Source: Andalucia godoyi (Eukaryota > Discoba > Jakobea > Jakobida > Andaluciidae). From it: 64,000 nt of DNA. A program made the translations under genes and the position numbers. Under the pieces are notes generated by a model. That model searched no databases and was not told where the DNA came from. It worked only from the letters and a program-made list of their open reading frames with translations. Shown in pieces: positions 1 to 8,785 of this stretch. Location of the stretch: contig VRVR01000048.1 in NCBI GenBank assembly GCA_009859145.1, forward strand, positions 62,001 to 126,000, given 5' to 3'. Position 1 is the first letter of the stretch. Every line of letters starts with the position of its first letter.

Positions 1-1989
1 AGTGGAGCATTTCCTTTTGCCAGTGTCGAAGGTCTGCAGAACACCATTGTTGAAAAGCTGCAGAGATTGCGGGCCGTGTACAATGCACTGAGTTATGGAG
101 ATGCCGCGCTTGACATCCCGTCGTCCGCGTCGTTGAGTAACTATGCAGAGCAGAAGTCCCTTATGAATGATCGTCGATGCTCGGTCGCTTCTGCCACGTT
201 CACCGATGGCTCTGTTCCCATTGCAGCAATCCAGTGCATGTCGATGGACCAGTTGGTTTTTTCGTTTGCAGATCAGATTCAGCGCTTGATCTCGGCGACG
301 TCGCCCTCGAGTATCATGCCATCGTCCTCTTCTTCTTCCTCGGCTGCATCGCAGGCGTACATGACGGCAATTGAATACATGAGCTTGAATGATTTGGCCA
401 CTCTTCTGCGCATCTCGACGGACAGGGTGGCCAAAGAGCGAAACAGTGCCCTGAAGACTTATTCGCTTATTGCAACCGCTTGCTTTGGTGTGATGCTGCC
501 AGTTGGGATTGTCATTGCAGTCTTGTTGATCGGTCAAGGACTCTCGCGGCTCCAGGAGGACCACATTCACACAAAGAAGCTGCTGCTGCTGCTGCCTTCG
601 GAGACTATCAACGGAACTCCCGTCATTCTGAACTTCCTGCTGTCAGGAAAGCGCGTCGATGAACTGAAACTGCAAGAGTCCTTGAAAGAGGAACAGGAGA
701 AGACTAGAGCCATTCTACAAAACACTTCGGATGGTGTGGTGGTTGCAGATGATTCCGGAATGATTGAGATGGTGAACAATGCAATGTCCAAGATCTTCCA
801 GTACAAACATGAGGATCTGATTGGTGCAAACATCAAAATCATTCTTCCCCAAGACCTGGCAGAGCGCCATGATCAGCTAATCAAGAACTACGTTGAAAAT
901 CCCAATCGCACGTCGAAGCTCGTTGGCCGGTCCCTCGAGCATCCTGCCGTTCGAATGGACGGTAGTGTTGTGCCGGTGCGAGTTACTCTAACGGAGGCGA
1001 ACATCAACAAGAAGCGTTTGTTTTGTGCTTTCATCCAGGACTTGACAAACATTCAGAAAGAAAAACTTGAAATGCAGTCACAGCTTCTCCGCATCGAGAC
1101 TGTGATGAAAGCGACCACGGAAGGAATCTTCATCACGGACGAAGCAGGGAACATTCAGTCCATCAACGACGCAGCTTCCAGAATGTTTGGTTACTCGAAA
1201 GAAGAAATGTGCGGCCAGAACGTGAAGACGCTGATGCCCGAGCCGCATCGCTCCCAACATGACAGCTATCTCGAAAACTACTTGGCGACCGGAAAATCAA
1301 AGATTATTGCAAATGGGCGAGAAGTGGTAGCAGTCAAAAAGAACGGAGAGCCGATCTCAGTTTTTGTGAACGTGCTGCACGGTAAGTTGGAGCAATCCAG
1401 GTATCTGGCAGACGGTTCATCCGACACGACTTGCGCTGCCGCTGCCGCTGCCTTTTTTGCGGCGTTTGTTCGTGACCTCACCGAGACAAAACGAAAGGAG
1501 GACGATCTCATCCTGAACAATGAGAAGATCCAGGCAGTTATCAAAGCGTCCAGAGACGGGGTCGTTGTCTGCGACGATCGCGGAATCATCGAATCCGTCA
1601 ATCCGTCCTTCTCCGACCTTCTTGGCTATTCTCGTGACGAAGTGCTGGGACAAAACATTCGCATGCTCGTTCCACTTGCGCATCGGATGGCACACGACGA
1701 CTACATCAAGACATACCTCAAGACCGGCCAGTCGAATGTCGTCGGTTCCGGAAAGGACATTGAGGCGGTCACAAAGTCTGGTAAATCCATTCCCGTTTAC
1801 CTCACAGTTCGCGAAGGTCGTGTTCGTGATCGTCGCTTCTTTGCAGCATTTCTGAGGGACACTCAGGAACAAGTGCGAGTGCTTCGAGAAAAAGAAGACA
1901 AACTGGACGTTTTCAAGAGCGTTCTCACCAGTGTCGTCCCTCCCACTGTTGCAGAAAAGCTCATTCAGGATCTGGAATCGTCAGCGTCA

Positions 1990-2021
<32 letters not shown>

Positions 2022-2610
2022 CAGTGAATCACTGGACAGGAGTGTGTCTTCGACAAATTCTTCAGTGGAAATCATTCCCTCTTGTACTGTTTGCTTTGCG
2101 GACCTGGTGAACTTCACTCGTATATCTTCTCAAAAGTCGCCGACGGAAATGATCGATCTGATCAGTCGCATTTTCAGCATCTTTGACGACCTTGTCGTGA
2201 AGCATAACATAGAAAAGATCAAGATTATCGGTGATGCGTACATGGCAGTTTGCAACATGTTCAAAAGGCGAGTGGATCACGCGTACGTGATGTGCGAATT
2301 TTCCCTCGATCTTGTTTCAGAGATTCAGAAATTCAATCTCGAAACTGGACTGGACATTGGTGTCCGGATTGGTCTTAATTCTGGATCGGCAGTTGCTGGC
2401 ATCCTCAAGACACGGTTCCGAACGTTTGACATTTACGGCGACTCGGTCAACATCAGTTCGCGGATGGAACACACGGGCAAGAGCATGCGCGTCCACATCT
2501 CCCAGAGCACGTATAATTTTGTGCGCGACAAGTACCAGTTCGAAGAAGACACGCAGGACATCAAGGGCGTCGGTCGTGCAACTTGCTACTTTATCACCAA
2601 CCGCATTTGA
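1..2610 (+). CDS. PAS-domain class III adenylate cyclase, 5' end cut by window
   Basis: The frame is open from base 1, so the N-terminus lies outside the window. From residue 1 of the visible frame there is a putative extracellular/sensor region, one hydrophobic membrane segment (encoded about 465-530), then three successive PAS domains (about 700-1040, 1080-1470, 1510-1860), a (GCGTCG)n-encoded Ala/Ser linker, and a C-terminal class III nucleotide cyclase domain (about 2085-2600). The cyclase shows a metal-binding Asp in CFADLVNFT, the second Asp in KIIGDAYMAV, and the Asn/Arg pair in SVNISSRME. The two purine-specifying positions are Lys (IKIIGD) and Asp (FDIYGD), as in adenylate rather than guanylate cyclases. 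The likely product is cAMP, made by a homodimer at a membrane in response to a ligand or redox signal sensed by the PAS domains. Specificity is inferred, not proven. Confidence 0.9.
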
Positions 2611-2738
2611 CAACTTTCTCTCCGTCACAAACGACTGACCTCGGGACGAGTGTGCGTGCGTGCTTCGATGTCATTAAACAAGAAAAGAAAAGGAGAGATA
2701 ATAAAAATGATGTACATTCAATGCCATTGTTGCAGTCG

Positions 2739-3683
2739 TCAAAACGACGTTCCGAAGAGCGGCATGATGTTTGCCATGAACCAATCCTTGTCGGGGGTGT
2801 GCGGATAGTCCGGATGCGTGCACGACGCCGTCAGGAACTTGAGTTTTCCTGCTTCGTCCAAAGTCTTGAGCCCAATCCAGTCTCCCTTGTACGTTTCCGA
2901 TTCCTGCAGCGGAACGACCTGTCGATCCGCGACTCCAAACTGCAGATCTTGGACTTTCGCCGCAGACTGCGCGGCTTGCCAGAATTCAAACCAGCCTGAC
3001 TCTACAGGAAACACGACCTTGTCTCCCGTCGACTTCACCATGACAAACATTTCGAGGGCGATCATGTTCTCTCTGTACTGCGGGTTCTTGGTCGGTCCTT
3101 CATTGTTGATATCCGGCAAGTACGACGCCTTTGCCAGGTACTTGTCATACTGCGCAGGGTCTTTCCAGTACCCCGCAAACGAATACGACTGCTGCATCCA
3201 GTCCTCATACACCACTGTCGACAGCACATTCCAGATCTCTGACGGCAAGAACGACACATACGGAGCCGAAAACACACCTTCGTGCACTCCCCCGAGCGTG
3301 ACGTACCGCTTTACGCGGTGTTCGTTATCGCACTTTTCAATGAATCCGCGCGTAACAAGCGAGCCCTGTGAGTATCCCAAAAGATGGAACCCACGCGCAA
3401 GTCTCGGGTCCTTTGCAGGCGACACCGCATCGCAAAACGCCTGGACTTGCTCCTGCATCGGCATATGCATTGAGTCATGGCTGCCGTCCCCGACTTCAAC
3501 CGACCGCGTGTAAATCCCGGGATACGTCGAGTTGATCCATCCGAGCAGCTCGTCCATGTCACTCGCCTGCGCAGATATACCATGCATCACAACTACCGGA
3601 ACATAGTCGGGCGCGCTTTGCACCCTTGAAATCCCTAAAATCACACACACCAGCAATACCACACTCCACCGAACCACACTCAT
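2739..3683 (-). CDS. PPT1: palmitoyl-protein thioesterase (PPT1-like)
   Basis: Predicted lysosomal or secreted thioesterase that removes fatty acyl groups from cysteines of S-acylated proteins. I chose the ATG at 3683 because it is followed directly by a signal peptide (MSVVRWSVVLLVCVILG) ending near SRVQSA; the 12 codons upstream in the open frame would spoil it. The protein is 314 residues, close to human PPT1 (306). The triad is visible: nucleophile Ser105 in GYSQGS, Asp221 in STGDKVVFPVESGWF, and His290 in SCTHPDYPHT, with family-typical spacing. An HG motif near residue 34 (VVMHGIS) forms the oxyanion loop. It is convergent with the cyclase gene, about 130 bp between stops. No intron is needed. 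Confidence 0.93.
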   Translation of the reverse strand: MSVVRWSVVLLVCVILGISRVQSAPDYVPVVVMHGISAQASDMDELLGWINSTYPGIYTRSVEVGDGSHDSMHMPMQEQVQAFCDAVSPAKDPRLARGFHLLGYSQGSLVTRGFIEKCDNEHRVKRYVTLGGVHEGVFSAPYVSFLPSEIWNVLSTVVYEDWMQQSYSFAGYWKDPAQYDKYLAKASYLPDINNEGPTKNPQYRENMIALEMFVMVKSTGDKVVFPVESGWFEFWQAAQSAAKVQDLQFGVADRQVVPLQESETYKGDWIGLKTLDEAGKLKFLTASCTHPDYPHTPDKDWFMANIMPLFGTSF

Positions 3684-4017
3684 CGTTTCCCCCTTCACAC
3701 GCACTAAAACTGCACTCACTCAGACACTCCAATTGTAATCTTTTAAATTTCAAACAAGTAAATTAAACCTTCTTTTTTTTTGAGTAATGAATTAATTAAT
3801 TAAACAAACTCAATATAAAAACCAAAACACCTTTTGATAGGAGTGCTTATATACCAAACCCAAAATGCCCAATGCGGGGGAGAGCTTTTGCAGAAACACA
3901 GACGTTGCTCCGCTACTAAAGTGAGTGCGTCTGCGGGATCATGAAATCCACCGTAAATTCTGCGGAGACTGCCCCCATGCTACAGTGGATTCTGTTGCTC
4001 TAACTTGTCTCTGTGCC

Positions 4018-4429
4018 GCTCGCCGAAGTATGAATCATGATTGATCACCATCGGCTAAGCTCCCACCGAAGACACATCCAATTTGGGGCGAGCACCGCCT
4101 CTTCAATGCAGATTGCTTAATTTCAAAGGGCCATCGCTTCTTCTTCTTGCTCTTTGCCTTCGACGAGAGGGGATCAGCAGGTTTCTTGGTTCTCGGCATC
4201 TCCGGGCATGGCCGGTTTGAGTTTGTCGGGAAGATCCCTCTCTTTGGAGCCATGGGATGTTTTGTCGATGTCTTTGACGAAAGGTGCTGCTTGAGGGTTC
4301 GATTATAATAAACACAAATAAACAGAACAGAAGAAAAAGTGAGGAATGAAGAAATGCTGGACTTGACTACGGTAAGACAATCGTATTGCTTTCATGTTCA
4401 ACATTGATACACAAAGCTGGGCGACCGTG
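4018..4429. repeat. dispersed repeat copy 1 (mobile promoter/5'-exon-like unit)
   Basis: Bases 4210-4429 match 16560-16779 in inverted orientation over 220 bp with a single mismatch that I can find. Bases about 4018-4375 match 43407-43757 in the same orientation at lower identity. A shorter diverged match lies at about 25262-25400 (inverted). The plus strand carries GACTACG followed by GTAAGA at 4372, a good splice donor. The minus strand carries the MAPKRG ORF. No terminal inverted repeats or target duplication could be seen by eye. Confidence 0.85.
4035..4253 (-). CDS. small basic ORF in dispersed repeat (MAPKRG ORF)
   Basis: This 72-codon ORF begins MAPKRGIFPTNSNRP and continues with a Lys-rich stretch (KAKSKKKKRW) resembling a nuclear localisation signal. 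Its first part recurs at 16737 (plus strand, truncated after about 16 codons) and at about 43480-43634 (minus strand, broken by a 2-bp deletion after MAPKR). The context just before the ATG is conserved in all three. I recognise no family. It could be the gene of a small mobile element, or a chance ORF in a repeat; conservation across copies reflects their common origin and does not by itself prove selection. Confidence 0.3.
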   Translation of the reverse strand: MAPKRGIFPTNSNRPCPEMPRTKKPADPLSSKAKSKKKKRWPFEIKQSALKRRCSPQIGCVFGGSLADGDQS

Positions 4430-4557
4430 CTGATAGGGTTTGCGTCCAGCGTGAAGTGGAGAGATCCTTCTTCTGTGGATTCTGAAAGTAGGGTTTTGTT
4501 GTTGTTTTCGTTTTTGGGAGAGGAGAGAGTGGGCTTGCAGAGGCTGGGAAGGCATTG

Positions 4558-7500
4558 ATGGAATCTCCAGAGGCCAAGTCTCGGCAAGCGACTCTTCGAA
4601 ATGCCACGTTGAGGACGTTTCGCGATGTGTCACGCACATTGTTTACTGTGCGAACAGACGACGACGACGACGCTGGAAGTCAGCCAGTACCAAGACGTGG
4701 GTCGACGGCAATTCACAAACTGCTTTTTGAAGCATGCTCGGTTCTGCTGGCCGAGTCGTGTGTGACTGCAATTCGAACTCCTGTGGACGTCGCCCGGTTC
4801 ATCAGCCGTGACATTCCATGTGAGCTCAATGCTCCGTTCCATTCTCATCCGGATTCTCCACGGACGGGATTGCAAGCTCGTCCGATCGTGCATACGGTTG
4901 TGCATACGGCTATCCATGGCGAACAACCACGAGCGTCGACTGACCGAGAAAACGTGCGCTTCGGACTGCAGTTGATCGACACTGCGTTGCTCTTGTATCA
5001 GAAATACAAGGTTTCGGCTGCGCAATTGGCATCGTTTTGGAGGGATGATTGTCTGATGCGGGCTGTTCGGTATGGCCGGTGTGTGGTGATGGCTCTCAAT
5101 TACATGTTTGTGTGGAGATGGATGAAACTGTTTCCTTTGGACTTTGAAACGCACCAGAAGGCTCCCAACGGGAAAGAGAAGGAGCCTTTGCGGGACCTCA
5201 TTGCGATGCTTGGGTTCTCATTCTCAGGAGTGGTTGCAACAACCGCAGCAGACGATGTCGATGTTGATGCAAAGTCCAAGTCTGCCGCATCAACGTCGAC
5301 ATCAAAGAGCAGAGTCGAAAAGATGGATTTTGAATCGTTGTTTGCCGATTCGCTCGTCTCTGTTCTGCTCTCCACGAGCGACTACAGAGATGGTCATACC
5401 CTGTGCAGATCCGTGCTGGAGGTGCTGCGTGAGAGCTGGGTGTTCCGGACATCCAGCGTCAATCTGTCATTTCGCTTTTCGAACAACACTGACTCCAGCT
5501 TTATTCCCACGTCGTTTTCAAAACTGCTCGGACAATCGAACAGCGAGCCTTTGATCTCGACTGCCCTCACGTCTCTCACGTTCCTTCTCCACCGATCCAT
5601 TCCACCCCGGGAAGCACTGTACTGGGGCTCTTCGCACCAGGCTGGAAACTGCCCAACACTTTCCGAGGCAGTAGAATACATCAACCGTCTGGGCACGTTT
5701 GTGAAGCACTCCATCTTGGCCGCAATCGACTTGCTTGCTGCGCAGACAATGTTCAGAAAATGGATGAATATTGCATTTTCGTTTTTGGAAGAGCTGCCCG
5801 TCGTCAATGAATGTGGCTTTGTGTGCCTTGCGATGGTGCTCTCCTGCCTCAAACTCGATTATGAAACCTTGCAACTCGACGCCTCCGTGATTGCCGGTCC
5901 CAGTGCCGCAAAGTGGCACTTTTGGTATCAGCTTGCAATTAATTGCGTCCCGTTGGAGCCGTTTCTCGATTCGCACTATGCTGCACGTTGCGCTGGATGC
6001 ATTCCGGAGTTCTACTCTCAGACCGCGGCGATCACGTCCAACATGAACTTGCTTGATATTGATGGGCTTGATCTCAACGATGCACTGCACTTCGCACGTG
6101 CACGAACAGAGGATGGTGCTGCGCCGGAAGCATTGCGCATTCGACCCATCTGGATCGCATGTTCGCAGTTTGCAAAGTACATTTCCTATGCAGAGGCGCA
6201 TTGTGCTGACGATTTTTCGAAGTTCCAGTCGCATCTTCTCAAATTCAGCCAGTATGTTCGGGACTGTTTTCTGTGTGATACAGATCCTGTAACAGTACTC
6301 GGGAGGCTCTACTGCCATGTTGCGCCTGCAAATTCAGCGAACAACTGCGCTGCCGACAGCCCCGGTGATACCAGTGATGGTGTTGCAGCGCTCACGCCTT
6401 TGTTGTTTGTGACCGCATCTGCGCTCATGATCCATCCGCTCTCTGAAAAGGAAGATCGTGCAATGACCGCCGATCTCGCTCTTTGCCCGCTGCTTCGACA
6501 GAGGCCTACCTCGCCGCACTTGTCCTTAAGCACCAAGGATCCGTCGCTCAAAACGTCCGCTTCTGCAAAACAGCACAAGCTCTCGTCTTCATTTACAGAT
6601 GCGCAGTTTCACGAACAAGAACTCCGACACGACCATCTCAAGACGTTCTGCGCTCTGCTGCAAACAGAAAATGCAAAGCTGCGAATTGAATGTGATTTCA
6701 TTGAGCGGTCTCGCAAGGGCGTCAGTGAATTGCCTCATTTTACGCGGTACTTGCTGCACAAGCATACTGCAGGGCTGGACATGCTGCCGTGCCGAGGATC
6801 CCACAGACTTTGTGCCTATCAGCTGTTCTGCAACACGCTGGACGATGTGTCGATGCACGTGAATGCATCGCCGTTTCCCGACGAGTGCTCCTCGCTGCTT
6901 CTTGTCGGTTCGCTGCTGGCTCCATCTTGCATTGCTGATCTTGCACCATTGCTCGGCGAACCGGTCCAGCTCATTCCGTGCGCGAATCTGCTGACGCTTT
7001 CGACGACTGCTTCCGATGGTTCGTTCTCAGCACCAGGACAAGGAATCGTGCAGTGTCATTTTGATTCGATGATGTCTCCGCCGTGGTTCGAAGGGCGTCT
7101 CCGAATTTTGATTGAACGTCTTACGCAGTCTCGAATGACCATTCCAGTGCGCGTTGTCCTCGCCGTCGACTCGCTGTCCGTGCCACGGGACGCGTGGAAG
7201 GTCCTTGTCAATGCTGTTGAATCTGGAATTTCCGTCTCGGTGGTCCTTTCCGCTTGCAACGCAGTACCAGCCGCAACGATGGCCTCTTCGATGTCGCTTC
7301 CACACACTCTTCACTCCATGCTGCAATCGCGAAAGTGGCATCCAAGCTCCAAAATCTCGGTGCATCACCAATTCCATATCACGAGTCGTCCTCCCACCCG
7401 TCCCATCCCAGGCACAGGCACAGACGCAGGCACAGGCACAAGCACCCACGCAAGCGGCATCCAGTTCGCCTCCCTTTCTCTCATTTTTCCTACTTGCCAT

Positions 7501-7650
7501 TCTTCAGCCGTTCCCGCACCAGCGCTGCCGTCGCCTGCACAATCGGCCACCTTGTCTACAGCCACCACAGTTCCCAAAAGCCGCATATTCTCTGCCATTT
7601 TCCCGTCGCGTGATGCCAGCTATGACCACTGTCCATTGCCGTTGCCCTAA
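4558..7650 (+). CDS. large protein with possible divergent RasGEF-like fold
   Basis: Predicted 1030-residue soluble protein. I do not recognise it firmly. The region encoded by about 5690-6290 (HSILAAIDLLAAQTMFRKWM ... IPEFYSQTAAI ... FSKFQSHLLKFSQYV) has the helix spacing and FRKW/NxxS-like landmarks of a RasGEF (CDC25) domain, but several consensus positions are absent, so this is a weak inference. An acidic run (DDDDD) lies near the N-terminus; the last 120 residues are Ser/Thr/Ala/Pro-rich with a (GGCACA)n-encoded tract. The ATG at 4558 is the first in frame. Upstream, a candidate 5'-UTR intron (4372-4540) would join this gene to an exon inside repeat copy 1. Confidence 0.6.
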   Translation: MESPEAKSRQATLRNATLRTFRDVSRTLFTVRTDDDDDAGSQPVPRRGSTAIHKLLFEACSVLLAESCVTAIRTPVDVARFISRDIPCELNAPFHSHPDSPRTGLQARPIVHTVVHTAIHGEQPRASTDRENVRFGLQLIDTALLLYQKYKVSAAQLASFWRDDCLMRAVRYGRCVVMALNYMFVWRWMKLFPLDFETHQKAPNGKEKEPLRDLIAMLGFSFSGVVATTAADDVDVDAKSKSAASTSTSKSRVEKMDFESLFADSLVSVLLSTSDYRDGHTLCRSVLEVLRESWVFRTSSVNLSFRFSNNTDSSFIPTSFSKLLGQSNSEPLISTALTSLTFLLHRSIPPREALYWGSSHQAGNCPTLSEAVEYINRLGTFVKHSILAAIDLLAAQTMFRKWMNIAFSFLEELPVVNECGFVCLAMVLSCLKLDYETLQLDASVIAGPSAAKWHFWYQLAINCVPLEPFLDSHYAARCAGCIPEFYSQTAAITSNMNLLDIDGLDLNDALHFARARTEDGAAPEALRIRPIWIACSQFAKYISYAEAHCADDFSKFQSHLLKFSQYVRDCFLCDTDPVTVLGRLYCHVAPANSANNCAADSPGDTSDGVAALTPLLFVTASALMIHPLSEKEDRAMTADLALCPLLRQRPTSPHLSLSTKDPSLKTSASAKQHKLSSSFTDAQFHEQELRHDHLKTFCALLQTENAKLRIECDFIERSRKGVSELPHFTRYLLHKHTAGLDMLPCRGSHRLCAYQLFCNTLDDVSMHVNASPFPDECSSLLLVGSLLAPSCIADLAPLLGEPVQLIPCANLLTLSTTASDGSFSAPGQGIVQCHFDSMMSPPWFEGRLRILIERLTQSRMTIPVRVVLAVDSLSVPRDAWKVLVNAVESGISVSVVLSACNAVPAATMASSMSLPHTLHSMLQSRKWHPSSKISVHHQFHITSRPPTRPIPGTGTDAGTGTSTHASGIQFASLSLIFPTCHSSAVPAPALPSPAQSATLSTATTVPKSRIFSAIFPSRDASYDHCPLPLP

Positions 7651-7812
7651 TCCCTACTGGCTCCATAATCTTAATCATAAATTATCACATTTTTCATCAT
7701 CGTCTGTTTTTCTTTCTTTCTTCTTTTTTTGATTCCTTCCAAACAACGTTTTATTTCCAATTTTCTTTCCTCACTCACGTCACTCGCCTCTCTCTGGGCT
7801 GTCTGAGGCGTG

Positions 7813-8178
7813 TTACATTGTCACGAATCGGAACATGTTGTTCGAGACGCAGACGCTGTTTCCGGCCGGAACGAGATGGAAAATCTCTGAAAAAGGCAGT
7901 GGGTTCGCGCCATCGAGCGAGATGTGTCCCGAGACGAAGACGATGAGTCCGCCCGCAGGTGACGCCTGCGTGTCGATCGTCGAGATTGTGTGGACACACG
8001 AAGCAAAAGGCAGCGACGTAAGCTTCTTTGCAATGTCCTCGGGCCCCATGAACATCCGTCCTTCAAACGTCATCACAGACTGCGGTCCAAAAAGCGCACC
8101 AAGCTGGCCACGCGCATTCTCAAAGGTCTGGTAGTAATACTTCACAAACTCGTGTGCAATCTGGTCATTCGACGCCAT
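7813..8178 (-). CDS. NTF2: nuclear transport factor 2 (NTF2)
   Basis: This 121-residue protein covers the full NTF2 fold (family length about 125). It starts MASNDQIAHEFVKYYYQTFE, with the family's N-terminal helix, followed by the LGALFGPQSVMTFEG strand and ending FHLVPAGNSVCVSNNMFRFV. NTF2 dimers carry RanGDP into the nucleus through FG-nucleoporins, recharging the Ran gradient. It is convergent with the upstream plus-strand gene (162 bp between stops) and divergent from dynamin. No intron. Confidence 0.95.
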   Translation of the reverse strand: MASNDQIAHEFVKYYYQTFENARGQLGALFGPQSVMTFEGRMFMGPEDIAKKLTSLPFASCVHTISTIDTQASPAGGLIVFVSGHISLDGANPLPFSEIFHLVPAGNSVCVSNNMFRFVTM

Positions 8179-8785
8179 TCTTTTTCTCTCGTTCGCGGAC
8201 CGCGCTTTCTTTTGAAAATGGCCTTATGCGTGTGTGCGTATATTATCTGCGGACACACAAAACTGCAGACAGACGATCCAAAGGAAAAACCGATGCAGCG
8301 TAGGTATCGGTGTCGGAAAATGTCGGGATTTTCATTGACGCTTGACAGGCAAGGAAGCATCAAGGGGAGGATGCCAGAAAAGCCGCGATGGGGGGCATAC
8401 GCGAATCGTAGATCGTCCTTTCTTGCAGTTTTTGCAGAAAAGGCCGTGTCTCCGGCGTGTGCTCGAGGCATCACGTGATGCTTGTTTTTATTAAAGTAAG
8501 AGAGAAACTTGAAATCCTTGTTCGAACCAGTCGAACAGTCGATTAAGCAACAGCAAGCAGCATTTTTTTTGTGCGTCATTTTCCTTTCCTTTTCCCTTTT
8601 CCATTTCCTTTTCCCCCTTCATACTTCGTATTTCATATTTCATTTTTCACCGTTTTATTATCATATTGTCAAGTCTTTTTTCAAATTATTTTTGCAAGCT
8701 GCGATTCGCCGAGATAAGGGAGGCAGAGACTTGGGAAGGGAAAAAGAAGAAGCGAAATAACAGAGAGATACCAAAGAAACCCGAA
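8179..8785. other. divergent promoter region, NTF2 / dynamin
   Basis: 607 bp between two start codons. The dynamin-proximal 200 bp is strongly pyrimidine-rich (CTTTTCC repeats, 8575-8650), then turns purine-rich just before the ATG. The NTF2 side contains a palindromic CATCACGTGATG at 8469-8480. I see no coding gene or RNA gene. Confidence 0.5.

Larger units (their letters stand above)
3720..4557. other. intergenic/5' region holding repeat copy 1
   Basis: This 0.8-kb stretch separates the divergent PPT1-like gene and the 1030-residue gene. It contains AT-rich sequence (3740-3850) next to the PPT1 start, then the dispersed repeat (4018-4429). A plausible 5'-UTR intron for the downstream gene runs from a GTAAGA donor at 4372 to a TTGCAG acceptor ending at 4540. 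No conserved coding gene apart from the small repeat ORF is visible. Confidence 0.6.

Noticed and set aside
5518-6318. 266-codon minus-strand ORF
   Set aside because: Antisense to the 1030-residue gene, with no recognisable domain.
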